Assembly (NCBI GenBank): GCA_022570795.1
Contig: JAKUDP010000008.1
Location: forward strand, 1,178,001 to 1,242,000
Source of the DNA: Sphaerulina vaccinii
Lineage: Eukaryota > Ascomycota > Dothideomycetes > Mycosphaerellales > Mycosphaerellaceae
Length of the DNA stretch: 64,000 nt
Direction of reading: 5' to 3'
The position numbers and the translations under genes are program-made. Positions 30,265-38,469 of this stretch are shown in pieces (positions within the stretch are counted from its first letter, which is position 1; each line of letters starts with the position of its first letter). Under the pieces are notes generated by a model. It had not been told where the DNA came from and ran no database searches. It was given only the letters and a program-made list of their open reading frames with translations.

Positions 30265-31584
30265 CTATACTGTATCGCTGATATTAGTCCACTGGTTCTC
30301 TGGTATATCTGCGAAGTTCAGCACTTTGTAGGAGCCGCCCATGCGCCCTTGAACATCTTCCCAATCTCTGTTCACCGCAGTCTCTGGTCTCCATCTCCAG
30401 ACATGCTTCATTCGAGGGTCCAGATTTCCCTCCATAGCTTGGACAATGTATCGGCCTATGACAGGAATGTGCTTATATCCATGGCCGGAACCTCCAACAC
30501 CGAGTGTCAGGCTTGGGCAGTCTGGATGTGCGGAGATGAGGAAGTCACGATTGGGTGTATCAGCACACCAGCAGATTCGAGCAAAGCTGAAGGGTCGATC
30601 GGCAAGATGCGGCATGGTTTCTCTCAAGAACAGTCTTATACCGTCTTCAGAACGCAGAGGGATCTGATGTCTTGAGAACGGCAACGAGACTCCCTTGTCC
30701 GGTTTGAGCCAGTTACAGTAGCCAGGATGTTCGTCGCAGATCTTGAGCTCGTGCTTGTCCTCATCAGGCTCCATAAAGAAGCCTCGCTCAACGTTGAACA
30801 TTACTGGAAGATTTCTATACAGTTTCGTCTCCGCTTCTGTCATCTTGATATGAGCAAGCGTCCAGGCTGTTGGTCTCAATTGATCCTTCATGTCAAGCAA
30901 TTGGGGAGCATTGGCACCGGCGCAGAGGATGGTTCGATCAGCTCGATGCTCCTTTCCATCGGCAGTCACGGCACCTCGCACATCGCCGTCCTCGAGGAGA
31001 AGCGACTCTACAGCGCCCTGCGGAGATCCAGTCACGAACTTGACGTCAAATCGTTGAGCTTCTAGTGCAGCCGCCTCTAGAGCTTTACGAGCATGCACCC
31101 AACCACAGCCATCCTTCTTGTGCCATCCTTTCCAGTTGGGAAAGTCACCAGTCAGCACACCTTCCGGCATCGTCTTCCGAAAGTCTTCAGCTGTATTCAG
31201 CTCCACGAAGCCATTCTCCGGTGTTGGTTGCTCGTCATCATACAAGTCCTGTATATGCTTCGGCTGACTGGCCGCAATCACGTATCCAGTTTCGTGGTAG
31301 TATGGCTTGAAGATTCCATCTTCCACCCACGCTTTGGTAGCTTCAGAAGCTACAGTCTCACGAACATAGCTCTCATCTGATCCACTGCCAGAAGAGTCTG
31401 AGTCCCGCCAACCTTTGATCTTGTTGATATCGTTACCTGCCGAGATCTGCGAAGGAACTGGATACGGGTCAAGGACTGTCACATTCGTGTAGCCTTGACG
31501 GGCCAGATGGAGTGCTGTGCTGGTGCCCCATGTTCCGGCGCCGATGATGAGAATAGAGGAGTCTTTGTTGAGTGTGGAAGTCAT
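30265..31584 (-). CDS. Fructosyl amine/amino acid oxidase (amadoriase, FAD-dependent)
   Basis: Single exon. The start is placed at MTSTLNKDSS (439 aa); an in-frame ATG at 31608 adds eight residues. It belongs to the DAO/MSOX family and oxidises fructosyl-amino acids to glucosone, amino acid and H2O2. The Rossmann motif is SILIIGAGTWGTSTALHLAR (about residues 10-29), followed by GYTNVTVLDPYPVP and ISAGNDINKI, characteristic of amadoriases. FARICWCADTPNRDFLI contains the Cys that carries covalent FAD in this family, and GVGGSGHGYKHIPVIGRYI is the C-terminal FAD-binding loop. It ends in ISDTV, so the peroxisomal PTS1 seen in some homologs is absent. It is divergent from a Zn2Cys6 regulator, about 200 bp between starts. 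Confidence 0.92.
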   Translation of the reverse strand: MTSTLNKDSSILIIGAGTWGTSTALHLARQGYTNVTVLDPYPVPSQISAGNDINKIKGWRDSDSSGSGSDESYVRETVASEATKAWVEDGIFKPYYHETGYVIAASQPKHIQDLYDDEQPTPENGFVELNTAEDFRKTMPEGVLTGDFPNWKGWHKKDGCGWVHARKALEAAALEAQRFDVKFVTGSPQGAVESLLLEDGDVRGAVTADGKEHRADRTILCAGANAPQLLDMKDQLRPTAWTLAHIKMTEAETKLYRNLPVMFNVERGFFMEPDEDKHELKICDEHPGYCNWLKPDKGVSLPFSRHQIPLRSEDGIRLFLRETMPHLADRPFSFARICWCADTPNRDFLISAHPDCPSLTLGVGGSGHGYKHIPVIGRYIVQAMEGNLDPRMKHVWRWRPETAVNRDWEDVQGRMGGSYKVLNFADIPENQWTNISDTV

Positions 31585-31780
31585 GTTGTTGAAGAGGTCC
31601 AACATCATTCGGCGAGAGTTGGTAGAGGAGCTTGGCAGGGGTGTAAAAGATCATCCTGGTCGGCTCCACCGATATCGGGTGCCCACGTAGTGACCGACAA
31701 TCTCGCTAACATTTTCCATGAGGGTGCACGAATTCACCTTCTGCAGAACTTCTTCTCGTCGAGTACGATGGCGAGCGATC
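31585..31780. promoter_or_regulatory. Shared divergent promoter, amadoriase / Zn2Cys6 regulator
   Basis: About 196 bp separate the two proposed start codons, which face away from each other. Any control element here would act on both genes. No specific binding site was assigned; CGG triplets occur (for example GGTCGGCTCCACCGATATCGG at 31657-31677, with CGG...CCG halves), which is the type of sequence Zn2Cys6 proteins bind. Confidence 0.4.
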
Positions 31781-33376
31781 ATGCCTCGCCGTAAGGCATC
31801 TGATGGTCCTGCGCAGCACTCAAGATCACGTACAGGATGTCTCGACTGCAAACGAAGACGCGTCAAGTGCGATGGGGCGAGCCCAATATGTGCCAATTGC
31901 CAGCGTATGGGACTTGAGTGCTCTCGGAGTACAGCTCTGAAGTGGCAGTCAGAGTATGAGGCAAGCGGTCTGGCCTTTGGACGAGAAGGTGTCTGGTCAA
32001 AGCAAGGCTCGAAGCGGCAGAATGCTGATATCTATGAGTCGGGCGAGCCTCATTGGATTGGCTTTCCTGCGATACAGCCGTATAGCTTCGTCGAATATGG
32101 CAGAGACAACAATCAAGTGGTACTACGAGCGTCGAAATATCATACTGCACTGTCATTGCGGCCTGCGGAGATGTTCGGCCTCAGCCTGGAAAGACCGATG
32201 AGACTACTTCCTACCATGGACTCGGCAATCCATGCATCTATCATGACCTACTATGTGGAACAGTTTTGCCCGATCACGACATTGGACCAACACGCAACTT
32301 CGCCTTTCCTCGCAGCCGTTCTACCTCGATTGCCAATATCGTCGCCTATGGTACTTGATGCTATCCTGGCTCTTGCAGCGCGGCACGGTGCTACCAACAC
32401 CAACAACTGGGCCATCACGGCTGCAAAGCTGGAATCACGAGCAGTGAGGGCATTGCACAATCGCTTGGCAGACTCCACTGCCCTCCAGGTCGCTCACGAT
32501 GCTGAGATACATCTCGTCATTATGATGTTGTGTATATATGAAGTCGTGAATAAGTGCGACCAACGCTGGGTGGTACACCTCAAAGGCGCCCGAGATATTG
32601 CGAGAGTAAGGCGAGCTCTGACGAGAGGAAGACCTGCTGAAATGGACGATCTGCTTACCTTCGTGGACTGTTTCTTCGCTTTCCAGGATGCCATGGGTCG
32701 TACTGCTTGCCGCAAAGAGGCACTATATGAAGTCTCTTATTGGAATGCTGAAGACGATCGTATCGATCCCTGGATGTGCTGTAGCCCCTCTCTGATTTCT
32801 ATCCTGTGCTCAGCAGTCGATCTCAGTCGAGCGAGGCAGACACTTCCACAAGAGATGTTCTCGTTGGAAGCCAGCACCTTACATCGTAGGCTGAACGCGT
32901 TGCAGCAGTATACTGATCCCCCAGGCGAAGTCAACTTGGAGAGATTTGCTGCAGTGAAGCATTGTGGTGGCCGCATTCTGCTGCATTGCGCACTTGGCAA
33001 TGCTACGCCTTCGACGAAATTGGTCAGGAAGCTCGTCACTGAGCTCCTCACAAGACTGGACTGGTTCGTCGATAAAGGTCTTAGTGCCAGAATGATCTGG
33101 CCAGCCTTTATTGCTGCAGTCGAACTCGACCCTTCCGATGATGACTATAGCTGCAAACTCTCCGGCTTCCACTGCCCGTCCGGTCGTGCTTTCATTCTCA
33201 AAGCCCTTGACTGTCACGAACGTCGCTGCATAGGCAATGTCGCGCGAGCTCGTCAGGTCATATGTGAAATCTGGCAAGCTCGAGACGAGGCTTTGGAAGT
33301 GCCTGTGAAAGCTGGGAGCATGAATGACTGGGAGGTATTCGTAGCGCCTCGGACGAACAATCTGAGCTTGGCTTGA
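31781..33376 (+). CDS. Zn2Cys6 transcription factor
   Basis: 531 aa from MPRRKASDG. The zinc cluster is complete: C20-x2-C23-x6-C30-x6-C37-x2-C40-x6-C47 (GCLDCKRRRVKCDGASPICA then NCQRMGLEC). The remainder is the helical fungal regulatory domain (fungal-TF type 2), for example MVLDAILALAARHGATNTNN, EIHLVIMMLCIYEVV and WVVHLKGARDIARVRRAL. No intron interrupts the cluster. Its divergent arrangement with the fructosyl amine oxidase suggests it could regulate that gene; this is inference from position only. Confidence 0.88.
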   Translation: MPRRKASDGPAQHSRSRTGCLDCKRRRVKCDGASPICANCQRMGLECSRSTALKWQSEYEASGLAFGREGVWSKQGSKRQNADIYESGEPHWIGFPAIQPYSFVEYGRDNNQVVLRASKYHTALSLRPAEMFGLSLERPMRLLPTMDSAIHASIMTYYVEQFCPITTLDQHATSPFLAAVLPRLPISSPMVLDAILALAARHGATNTNNWAITAAKLESRAVRALHNRLADSTALQVAHDAEIHLVIMMLCIYEVVNKCDQRWVVHLKGARDIARVRRALTRGRPAEMDDLLTFVDCFFAFQDAMGRTACRKEALYEVSYWNAEDDRIDPWMCCSPSLISILCSAVDLSRARQTLPQEMFSLEASTLHRRLNALQQYTDPPGEVNLERFAAVKHCGGRILLHCALGNATPSTKLVRKLVTELLTRLDWFVDKGLSARMIWPAFIAAVELDPSDDDYSCKLSGFHCPSGRAFILKALDCHERRCIGNVARARQVICEIWQARDEALEVPVKAGSMNDWEVFVAPRTNNLSLA

Positions 33377-33629
33377 GGTATCAAGTTGACTCGCTGAGCC
33401 GTGGTAGAGCAAAGGCTGCGCCAAGGCAGAAAGCGCTTACCTAAAAATGTTGACGTCAGAACGAAGTTCTACATGTTCAATTTGACGAACGTATGTCAAG
33501 TCACAACAACCATCTCACATGATCAAGACTCTGCGTACTACTCACCTTCGACTCCAAGGATCTCAAGCCGCGACTCAACGAACTGCCATCTCGATCAGTA
33601 TCTGCTCTGGCGTAGCGTCATTCTCAGCC

Positions 33630-34612
33630 ATGTCTTGGATGGACTCTTGGAGTCGGCCCAGTGCCAATTCTAAAGTCCCAGCACCTCTCTATCTTGCAAA
33701 CGAGGATACGCCATATTGCCATACGTGCGGGAGAGTAATGAGTATGCTATCGCAGCATCACGTCACTTGGACTTCTCACTTACGTAACTCTCAGGCTCGA
33801 AGAAATCAGTCAAGAAGCAAAACAACGAGATCAAGTACTGCTCAGACAGATGTCGATCACGTAAGCCAGGACTCATTGATCGCAAGATAGAGAAGACTAT
33901 CCTTGCATTACTGAACGATGAGAAGGACTCTGGGATCGAGAAGACTGCTGCCAAGACAAAAGCTGTCAAAGGTGACCCTCGCCTGATCATCACTTGCGAT
34001 GAGATCGAGGAGATTGTGTTCGGCAGTAGATTCGACCCTGAGAAGACTCATGGCAGAAGGAGGAATCGCAAGCCGCGCGCCATTCCGGAGAAGGATGGCG
34101 AATGGAAAAGTGTGGACATGGTAAGCGAAAGTGAGAGCGACAGCGATCAAGACCAAGACCAAGATGGACCTGCGCATGATGACCATGACTCGGTTCACTA
34201 CGACACAGATGGTTCTGTGCCATCAATAGATGGAGGTGTTCGAATCCGACCTCCACAAGACCAGTCAGATGTCAACTTCAGTGTTGGCGGAGAGCGAGGA
34301 CGGCAGGAGAAGATTGAGGAGTCGGCAGATGACCTAGAAAGAAGGAGGCAAGGCGCAAAGCGTGCTGAAGAAAGAGAGATGGTGAGGAGAGCAGCGAGAA
34401 GAGGGATCGTGTTCGGATTCGAGGTCCCCAGGAGAGAGCAGGTTCACAAGAAACCAGCCAAGTCGAAAGGCAAATCTAAGAGAGGAGATGAAGCTGATGA
34501 AGCTGAAGATGTGCCTACGACAGAGATGCGTAAAGCAGAAGCTCTGATGGCTGGCATGGTGGTAGAGCCTTCCTACGCAAAGGGCAATTGGTCCATACGC
34601 TGGCGGCAGTAA
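33630..34612 (+). CDS. Treble-clef-like zinc protein, function unknown
   Basis: Exons 33630-33741 and 33795-34612 with a 53-bp phase-1 intron (GTATGC...CTCTCAG), 309 aa. The join restores TPYCHTCGRVMSSKKSVKKQ and then NEIKYCSDRCRSRKPGLIDR: a C-x2-C...C-x3-C zinc ribbon typical of treble-clef fingers. A helical segment, ITCDEIEEIVFGSRFDPEK and a long acidic/basic disordered part follow. The C-terminus RKAEALMAGMVVEPSYAKGN, WSIRWRQ looks conserved. The pattern matches a fungal protein of unknown role; I cannot name it. An intron choice at 33735/33802 also keeps the frame but gives a poorer acceptor. Confidence 0.72.
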
Positions 34613-35051
34613 GCTTTACGTTGAGAGAGTCTCATTCGGAAATCACCGTTCAAGATTGATCGTCCTACATAACAGGAGAGGCAGCAATTTCGTTGCATTC
34701 ACGCATGAACAAGATAGGCTTGTTCATAGCCCTAGAATCGGTACGAGCAATACGGCATACGCAAGGGCATACTCCGATAGGGCTAACTCTCACTTGCACT
34801 AACAGCAGGCGTAGTTCTAGGTGGAAAGACTCCGTTGCGATGATTCATGGAGTTGTTCCTTAGGGATCCGGGATCCTATGAGATTGCACAGTCGCTGAGC
34901 GACGAGGGTGCTCATCGCTCACATATGCTTGCAGTGTTCTGCCCACATCCTACAGACCAAGCCGGACTGACATTCCTCTCACTCGTTAAGACTCCAGCGG
35001 CACTGCAACCTCCACCATTATCGCACTGATCAGTCGTACGAACCAGACATC
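34613..35051. other. Intergenic, nothing recognised
   Basis: Spacer with the leader of the secreted-protein gene. A 60-residue forward frame at 34847-35029 has no supporting feature. Confidence 0.4.
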
Positions 35052-35619
35052 ATGCGCACCGTGGCCCCTCTCCTCGCTCTCTTCAGCGCCTCATCCCTTT
35101 CGAACTCTCTGCCCCGGCGTGGCGTCAACATTGGCTCGATGTCGCTTGCGACTGGCCTCCATTTTGGCCCAATGGACTCCATGTTGTCCAAGCGTTTTGA
35201 TGTTGGAGTTGCCGTGAGTCGATGGTGATCGCGCCTAAGGTGTTGGTGTCCGCTAACATGCCTCTCCTATACAGTGCATCACCGATGACATGTGCGAGGA
35301 TCCCTGTTTGAGGAGGCAGGTTAATCCAGATCAGCCCTTTCTCTTGGGTGTCTTCGACTCCTATTGCGATAAAAACACTCTTACATGCCAGTGCGTATGC
35401 CTTTCGGACCAGTGCTGCGGGAGGTTATGCACCGCACTCTACCAAGACACGTGTGGTGTAGCCGGCGTCCGGATCGGATCTGCCTGTAAGCAGACTGAGA
35501 ACCAATGCCGTTGCACCAGCGCTTGCGACGCGCACACAGCCGCAAAGGATGGAGAAACGGCGGAGCAATGTTGCAAGAACATAGGCGGGGATGGTCTGAC
35601 CTGTTCCGGTTCCGCGTGA
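35052..35619 (+). CDS. Secreted Cys-rich protein (18 Cys), effector-like
   Basis: Exons 35052-35213 and 35275-35619 around a 61-bp phase-0 intron (GTGAGT...CTAAC...ATACAG), 168 aa. Exon 1 encodes a signal peptide (MRTVAPLLALFSASSLSNS) and a propeptide ending at a Kex2-like LSKR. Exon 2 encodes a compact domain with 18 Cys in 114 residues, including CITDDMCEDPC, CQCVCLSDQCCGRLC and EQCCKNIGGDGLTC. The even Cys number and short loops indicate a disulphide-knotted extracellular protein. No family recognised. The intron precisely separates the secretion/propeptide part from the Cys-rich part. An effector or antimicrobial role is possible but unproven. Confidence 0.78.
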
Positions 35620-36168
35620 ACACTTCACAGCAGAATCGTATATTTGGGAATCTCTCCGCAACGTGCGACTTTTGGCGGCAACGATTTTGGTTGAATGTAG
35701 AAATGGAAGTTGTTACTAAGGGCTAATATGTGGCAAGAATTTCTCAAACACTTCTTGGCTCCGGACTTAATTCTATACCATTAACAAGAAGCCTTTCAAG
35801 AAGTGATGTTGTCAGGTGTTGAAATCGGCATTCTTACGCTTGTACCCCATCCGCCCGGCAGTACGAATCACGCTACGAAGGACATCAGCACCGACTAGGT
35901 CAGAAAAGACTCCCATGGTCGCGGTATCTATGCTAGAGTACCTTCAACACTCGTGGCAGGCAGCATCGCATTCGTACACGAACAAGCGGCAGACCATCGG
36001 CCCGAGCGGCCAAGGGCGCAACTTCGGGTCACAGTCCTCGCGTTGCACAAGAAAGGCGAAGGACAGCATCGCACATCACACTCCATCGCACGAAATCATG
36101 TTCCCATCTAAGTCCATCAACTGGAAGTCATTGCTATCACAATCTGAGCGTCTGGAACCGCCGTTCAG
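35620..36168. other. Intergenic with possible upstream exon of the rhomboid gene
   Basis: A forward frame 35816-36217 begins MLKSAFLRLYPIRPAVRITL, an Arg-rich, acid-free start like a mitochondrial presequence. It could be a first exon of the rhomboid gene, but no confident splice join was found (an acceptor-like GTTCAG lies just before the ATG at 36169). Confidence 0.3.
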
Positions 36169-37335
36169 ATGGAGGTCTTCACACCATGGCAAGGTGACCT
36201 GTTCCGAAGCTGGTTGAGATCCCGCAAAACATCCTCTCGCTCGGCGACCACATCCAACAATCTGGACTGCTCGATCGAGGAAGACACACCTGGCTACGGA
36301 GACCTGAGTAGGCCGGCTCTTGCAGCACTTGCTACGGTGACAGCTCTTAATGTTCCACCTATCGTCTACTTCCGCTACCAGCACGCTCTTGCAGGCGTCG
36401 ATGCAAGCAAAGGATGGGCGGGGACTTTTGCCGGTTGGACATCGCCTTGGTCCACTACAGTATCCAAAGGCATCATGGAGATTGGGACCATGCTCCGTTG
36501 GGGTCCCAGGATCAAGCCGATGTGTGAACGTCTGATGCTGAAGCAAAATGGACTTGATAGCGGCTGGTGGACACCTATTACGTCGAATTTCATGCACACG
36601 GAGATATGGCATTTCGTGCCCAACATGAAGATGCTGCTCTGGCACGGCTTATTCTGCGCTCGCGTGCCTGGTATGGGAGCGCTCGAGATGGTTGGCTTGA
36701 CGCTATTCGCCTGTGTCAGTACCAGTGCGTCTAGTGTTCTGTATCGAAGTGCCTACAAGAGTCGCCCCGGGTTCATTGCTGGTATCAGTGGGGTAGTCTG
36801 CGCCTATTCGGCAGTGGCTACACTTGGAGCTCCCAAAGAACGTATCCGGTTCCCTTCCGGGCGGCAATATAGCATCAATTGGCTGAGTCTGCTTCCATTA
36901 TCTTTGGGAAACGATCTTGCCGCCATACTTACAGGAGGTACCAAAGTCAAGGGTGCCGATGTTGGACATGCTGGACATCTTGGTGGATACGTGTCAGGCG
37001 TTTTATTCTACTTCTTGGTGCTGTACAGAAGACGCCAACCTAGAGCGAGGCCGATCACTCACGACCTTTATTCAAAGGCAACTATACCGGCGGCACCTGG
37101 GGAGTGTGAGCAAGAAGTCCTGAAGACCGATGAGACATTGACTATGCCGGCTTCTCCTGGTCAGCGCCCTCTTTGTTCCACAACCGAGAGGAATGTGAGA
37201 CATCAGCCGCATCAGGAACTCGATCCACGTCTTTGTTCTTTGTGGGAACTCACAAAGACTTTGATGAAACTTGCGCCGATACTATACTTCACGTATTCGC
37301 GATACACGAAGTACGTGCGTCCGCTTCTCACGTAG
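36169..37335 (+). CDS. Rhomboid-family intramembrane serine protease
   Basis: 388 aa from the first ATG. The rhomboid layout is visible: WTPITSNFMHTEIWHFVPNM (loop and helix 2), a G-x-S-G catalytic motif GISGVVCAYSAVATLG, and the catalytic His region VGHAGHLGGYVSGVLFYFLV. Several further hydrophobic helices (ALAALATVTALNVPPIVYF, MVGLTLFACVSTSASS) fit the six/seven-helix core. The retained Ser and His predict an active protease. A hydrophilic tail follows the last helix. Fungal rhomboids act in mitochondria (Pcp1 type) or the Golgi (Dsc2/Rbd2 types); the length and an upstream presequence-like frame favour the mitochondrion, with modest confidence. The 5' end may be incomplete. Confidence 0.75.
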   Translation: MEVFTPWQGDLFRSWLRSRKTSSRSATTSNNLDCSIEEDTPGYGDLSRPALAALATVTALNVPPIVYFRYQHALAGVDASKGWAGTFAGWTSPWSTTVSKGIMEIGTMLRWGPRIKPMCERLMLKQNGLDSGWWTPITSNFMHTEIWHFVPNMKMLLWHGLFCARVPGMGALEMVGLTLFACVSTSASSVLYRSAYKSRPGFIAGISGVVCAYSAVATLGAPKERIRFPSGRQYSINWLSLLPLSLGNDLAAILTGGTKVKGADVGHAGHLGGYVSGVLFYFLVLYRRRQPRARPITHDLYSKATIPAAPGECEQEVLKTDETLTMPASPGQRPLCSTTERNVRHQPHQELDPRLCSLWELTKTLMKLAPILYFTYSRYTKYVRPLLT

Positions 37336-37357
37336 CATTGCGAAGATTGCATTTACC

Positions 37358-38392
37358 ATGTACGGCCCATATTATGACTGCGAACGCATCAATAGCGATT
37401 TACTGGATCGCATGAATGACTCAGACTACCGACTTAGTTCCTCGGAGATTATGGCAAACAACGATGAATACAACGAATGTCTCGAGGAGAAAAGAGAGAG
37501 AGAATTGAAAACAACTCGAGCAGAACTCGGTCTATCACCGCAACGAGAAACCAGCTACTCCTACACGCCATCCGACAAGCCGGTATCAACATCAGAAGAT
37601 GCAGACGCTGACAAGTTAGACGCCTACTGGTTGGCAGTAACCGGTGCACATCGACCTGATCCACAGGAGGAATTCGATCGGATACGACGACAGCTCGCCG
37701 AACGATCAGAAAGAGCAGAACTCGAAAGGGAGGCATCGTTCAATGCTCGCATGCAACGCCAACGGAATGATCGGATCTCATGGGAGGAAGACCAGCACTC
37801 CATGTTAGGTGATCTTGTATCGTTCATCATCTTTCTCATCATCTCTCTTTTCATCATCGGCATTGTCATAGCCTTCATGGTGTGTACTGTATATTTCGCG
37901 TATAAATTTCTACGCGGTGGTTACAACCTCATCATCAAAAGCGGACCAGGAGAAAGCAGATTACGAGAAAGCAGATCACAAGAAAGCAGACCAAGAGAAA
38001 GCAGATCAAGAGAAAGCAAATCAAGAGCCACGAACACTCAAAACACACGACTACCACCGCAACCACATGTGACAAACAACAGCCTTTCACAGCTCGATCA
38101 TCTCTGGATCTCCATCCGCTACAGACACATCTGGACTCGCCTCCACCGGCTCTGGCGTGTCGCTCAGAAAACTACACTTCGCCTACACATTGGCTTCATA
38201 CTCTTCGCGCCATTAATCAGAATCGCATATTTTACTTATGACAAACAGCTAAGTTCTTGGAATGGCCTGGAGATACAAGATGGATTCCATGTACCGTATT
38301 ATATGCAACAGCCAAGAAGTGAGGTTGGGAGTAATCATTGGGGCCGATCTATGTCTAAGTTGCCGTGCGAGGAGTATCGTGTCGCTGTCTAG
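37358..38392 (+). CDS. Orphan membrane protein with Arg/Glu/Ser repeats
   Basis: Start MYGPYYDCER at 37358, 344 aa; the frame is also open upstream to 37271, overlapping the rhomboid 3' end. The N-terminal half is charged and helical (QEEFDRIRRQLAERSERAEL). One strong membrane helix follows (SFIIFLIISLFIIGIVIAFM). Next is a region of five-residue E-S-R/K-x-R repeats encoded by a 15-bp tandem repeat, and a second hydrophobic stretch (LHIGFILFAPLIRIAYF). The C-terminus is soluble. No family recognised. The start of this gene lies only 22 bp after the rhomboid stop, so the two may be co-transcribed or one model may be incomplete. Confidence 0.55.
   Translation: MYGPYYDCERINSDLLDRMNDSDYRLSSSEIMANNDEYNECLEEKRERELKTTRAELGLSPQRETSYSYTPSDKPVSTSEDADADKLDAYWLAVTGAHRPDPQEEFDRIRRQLAERSERAELEREASFNARMQRQRNDRISWEEDQHSMLGDLVSFIIFLIISLFIIGIVIAFMVCTVYFAYKFLRGGYNLIIKSGPGESRLRESRSQESRPRESRSRESKSRATNTQNTRLPPQPHVTNNSLSQLDHLWISIRYRHIWTRLHRLWRVAQKTTLRLHIGFILFAPLIRIAYFTYDKQLSSWNGLEIQDGFHVPYYMQQPRSEVGSNHWGRSMSKLPCEEYRVAV
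37951..38025 (+). repeat. Five 15-bp tandem repeats inside the membrane-protein gene
   Basis: Five successive units of the form AGAAAGCAGATCA(A/C)G occupy this stretch, differing at one to three bases each. They keep the reading frame and encode an E-S-R-x-R type pentapeptide ladder. Such in-frame minisatellites vary in copy number between strains. Confidence 0.85.
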
Positions 38393-38469
38393 CGGTATAT
38401 GAAGAATTTGTGATGCATGGGAGCAGTCTTGAAGACACTATCTAGTTCACCACAATACACATTACTCCT

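Noticed and set aside
33735..33802. Alternative intron in the treble-clef gene
   Set aside because: Keeps the frame, but the acceptor CGAAG is poor; the GTATGC...CTCTCAG intron gives a better motif (CGRVMSSKKS).
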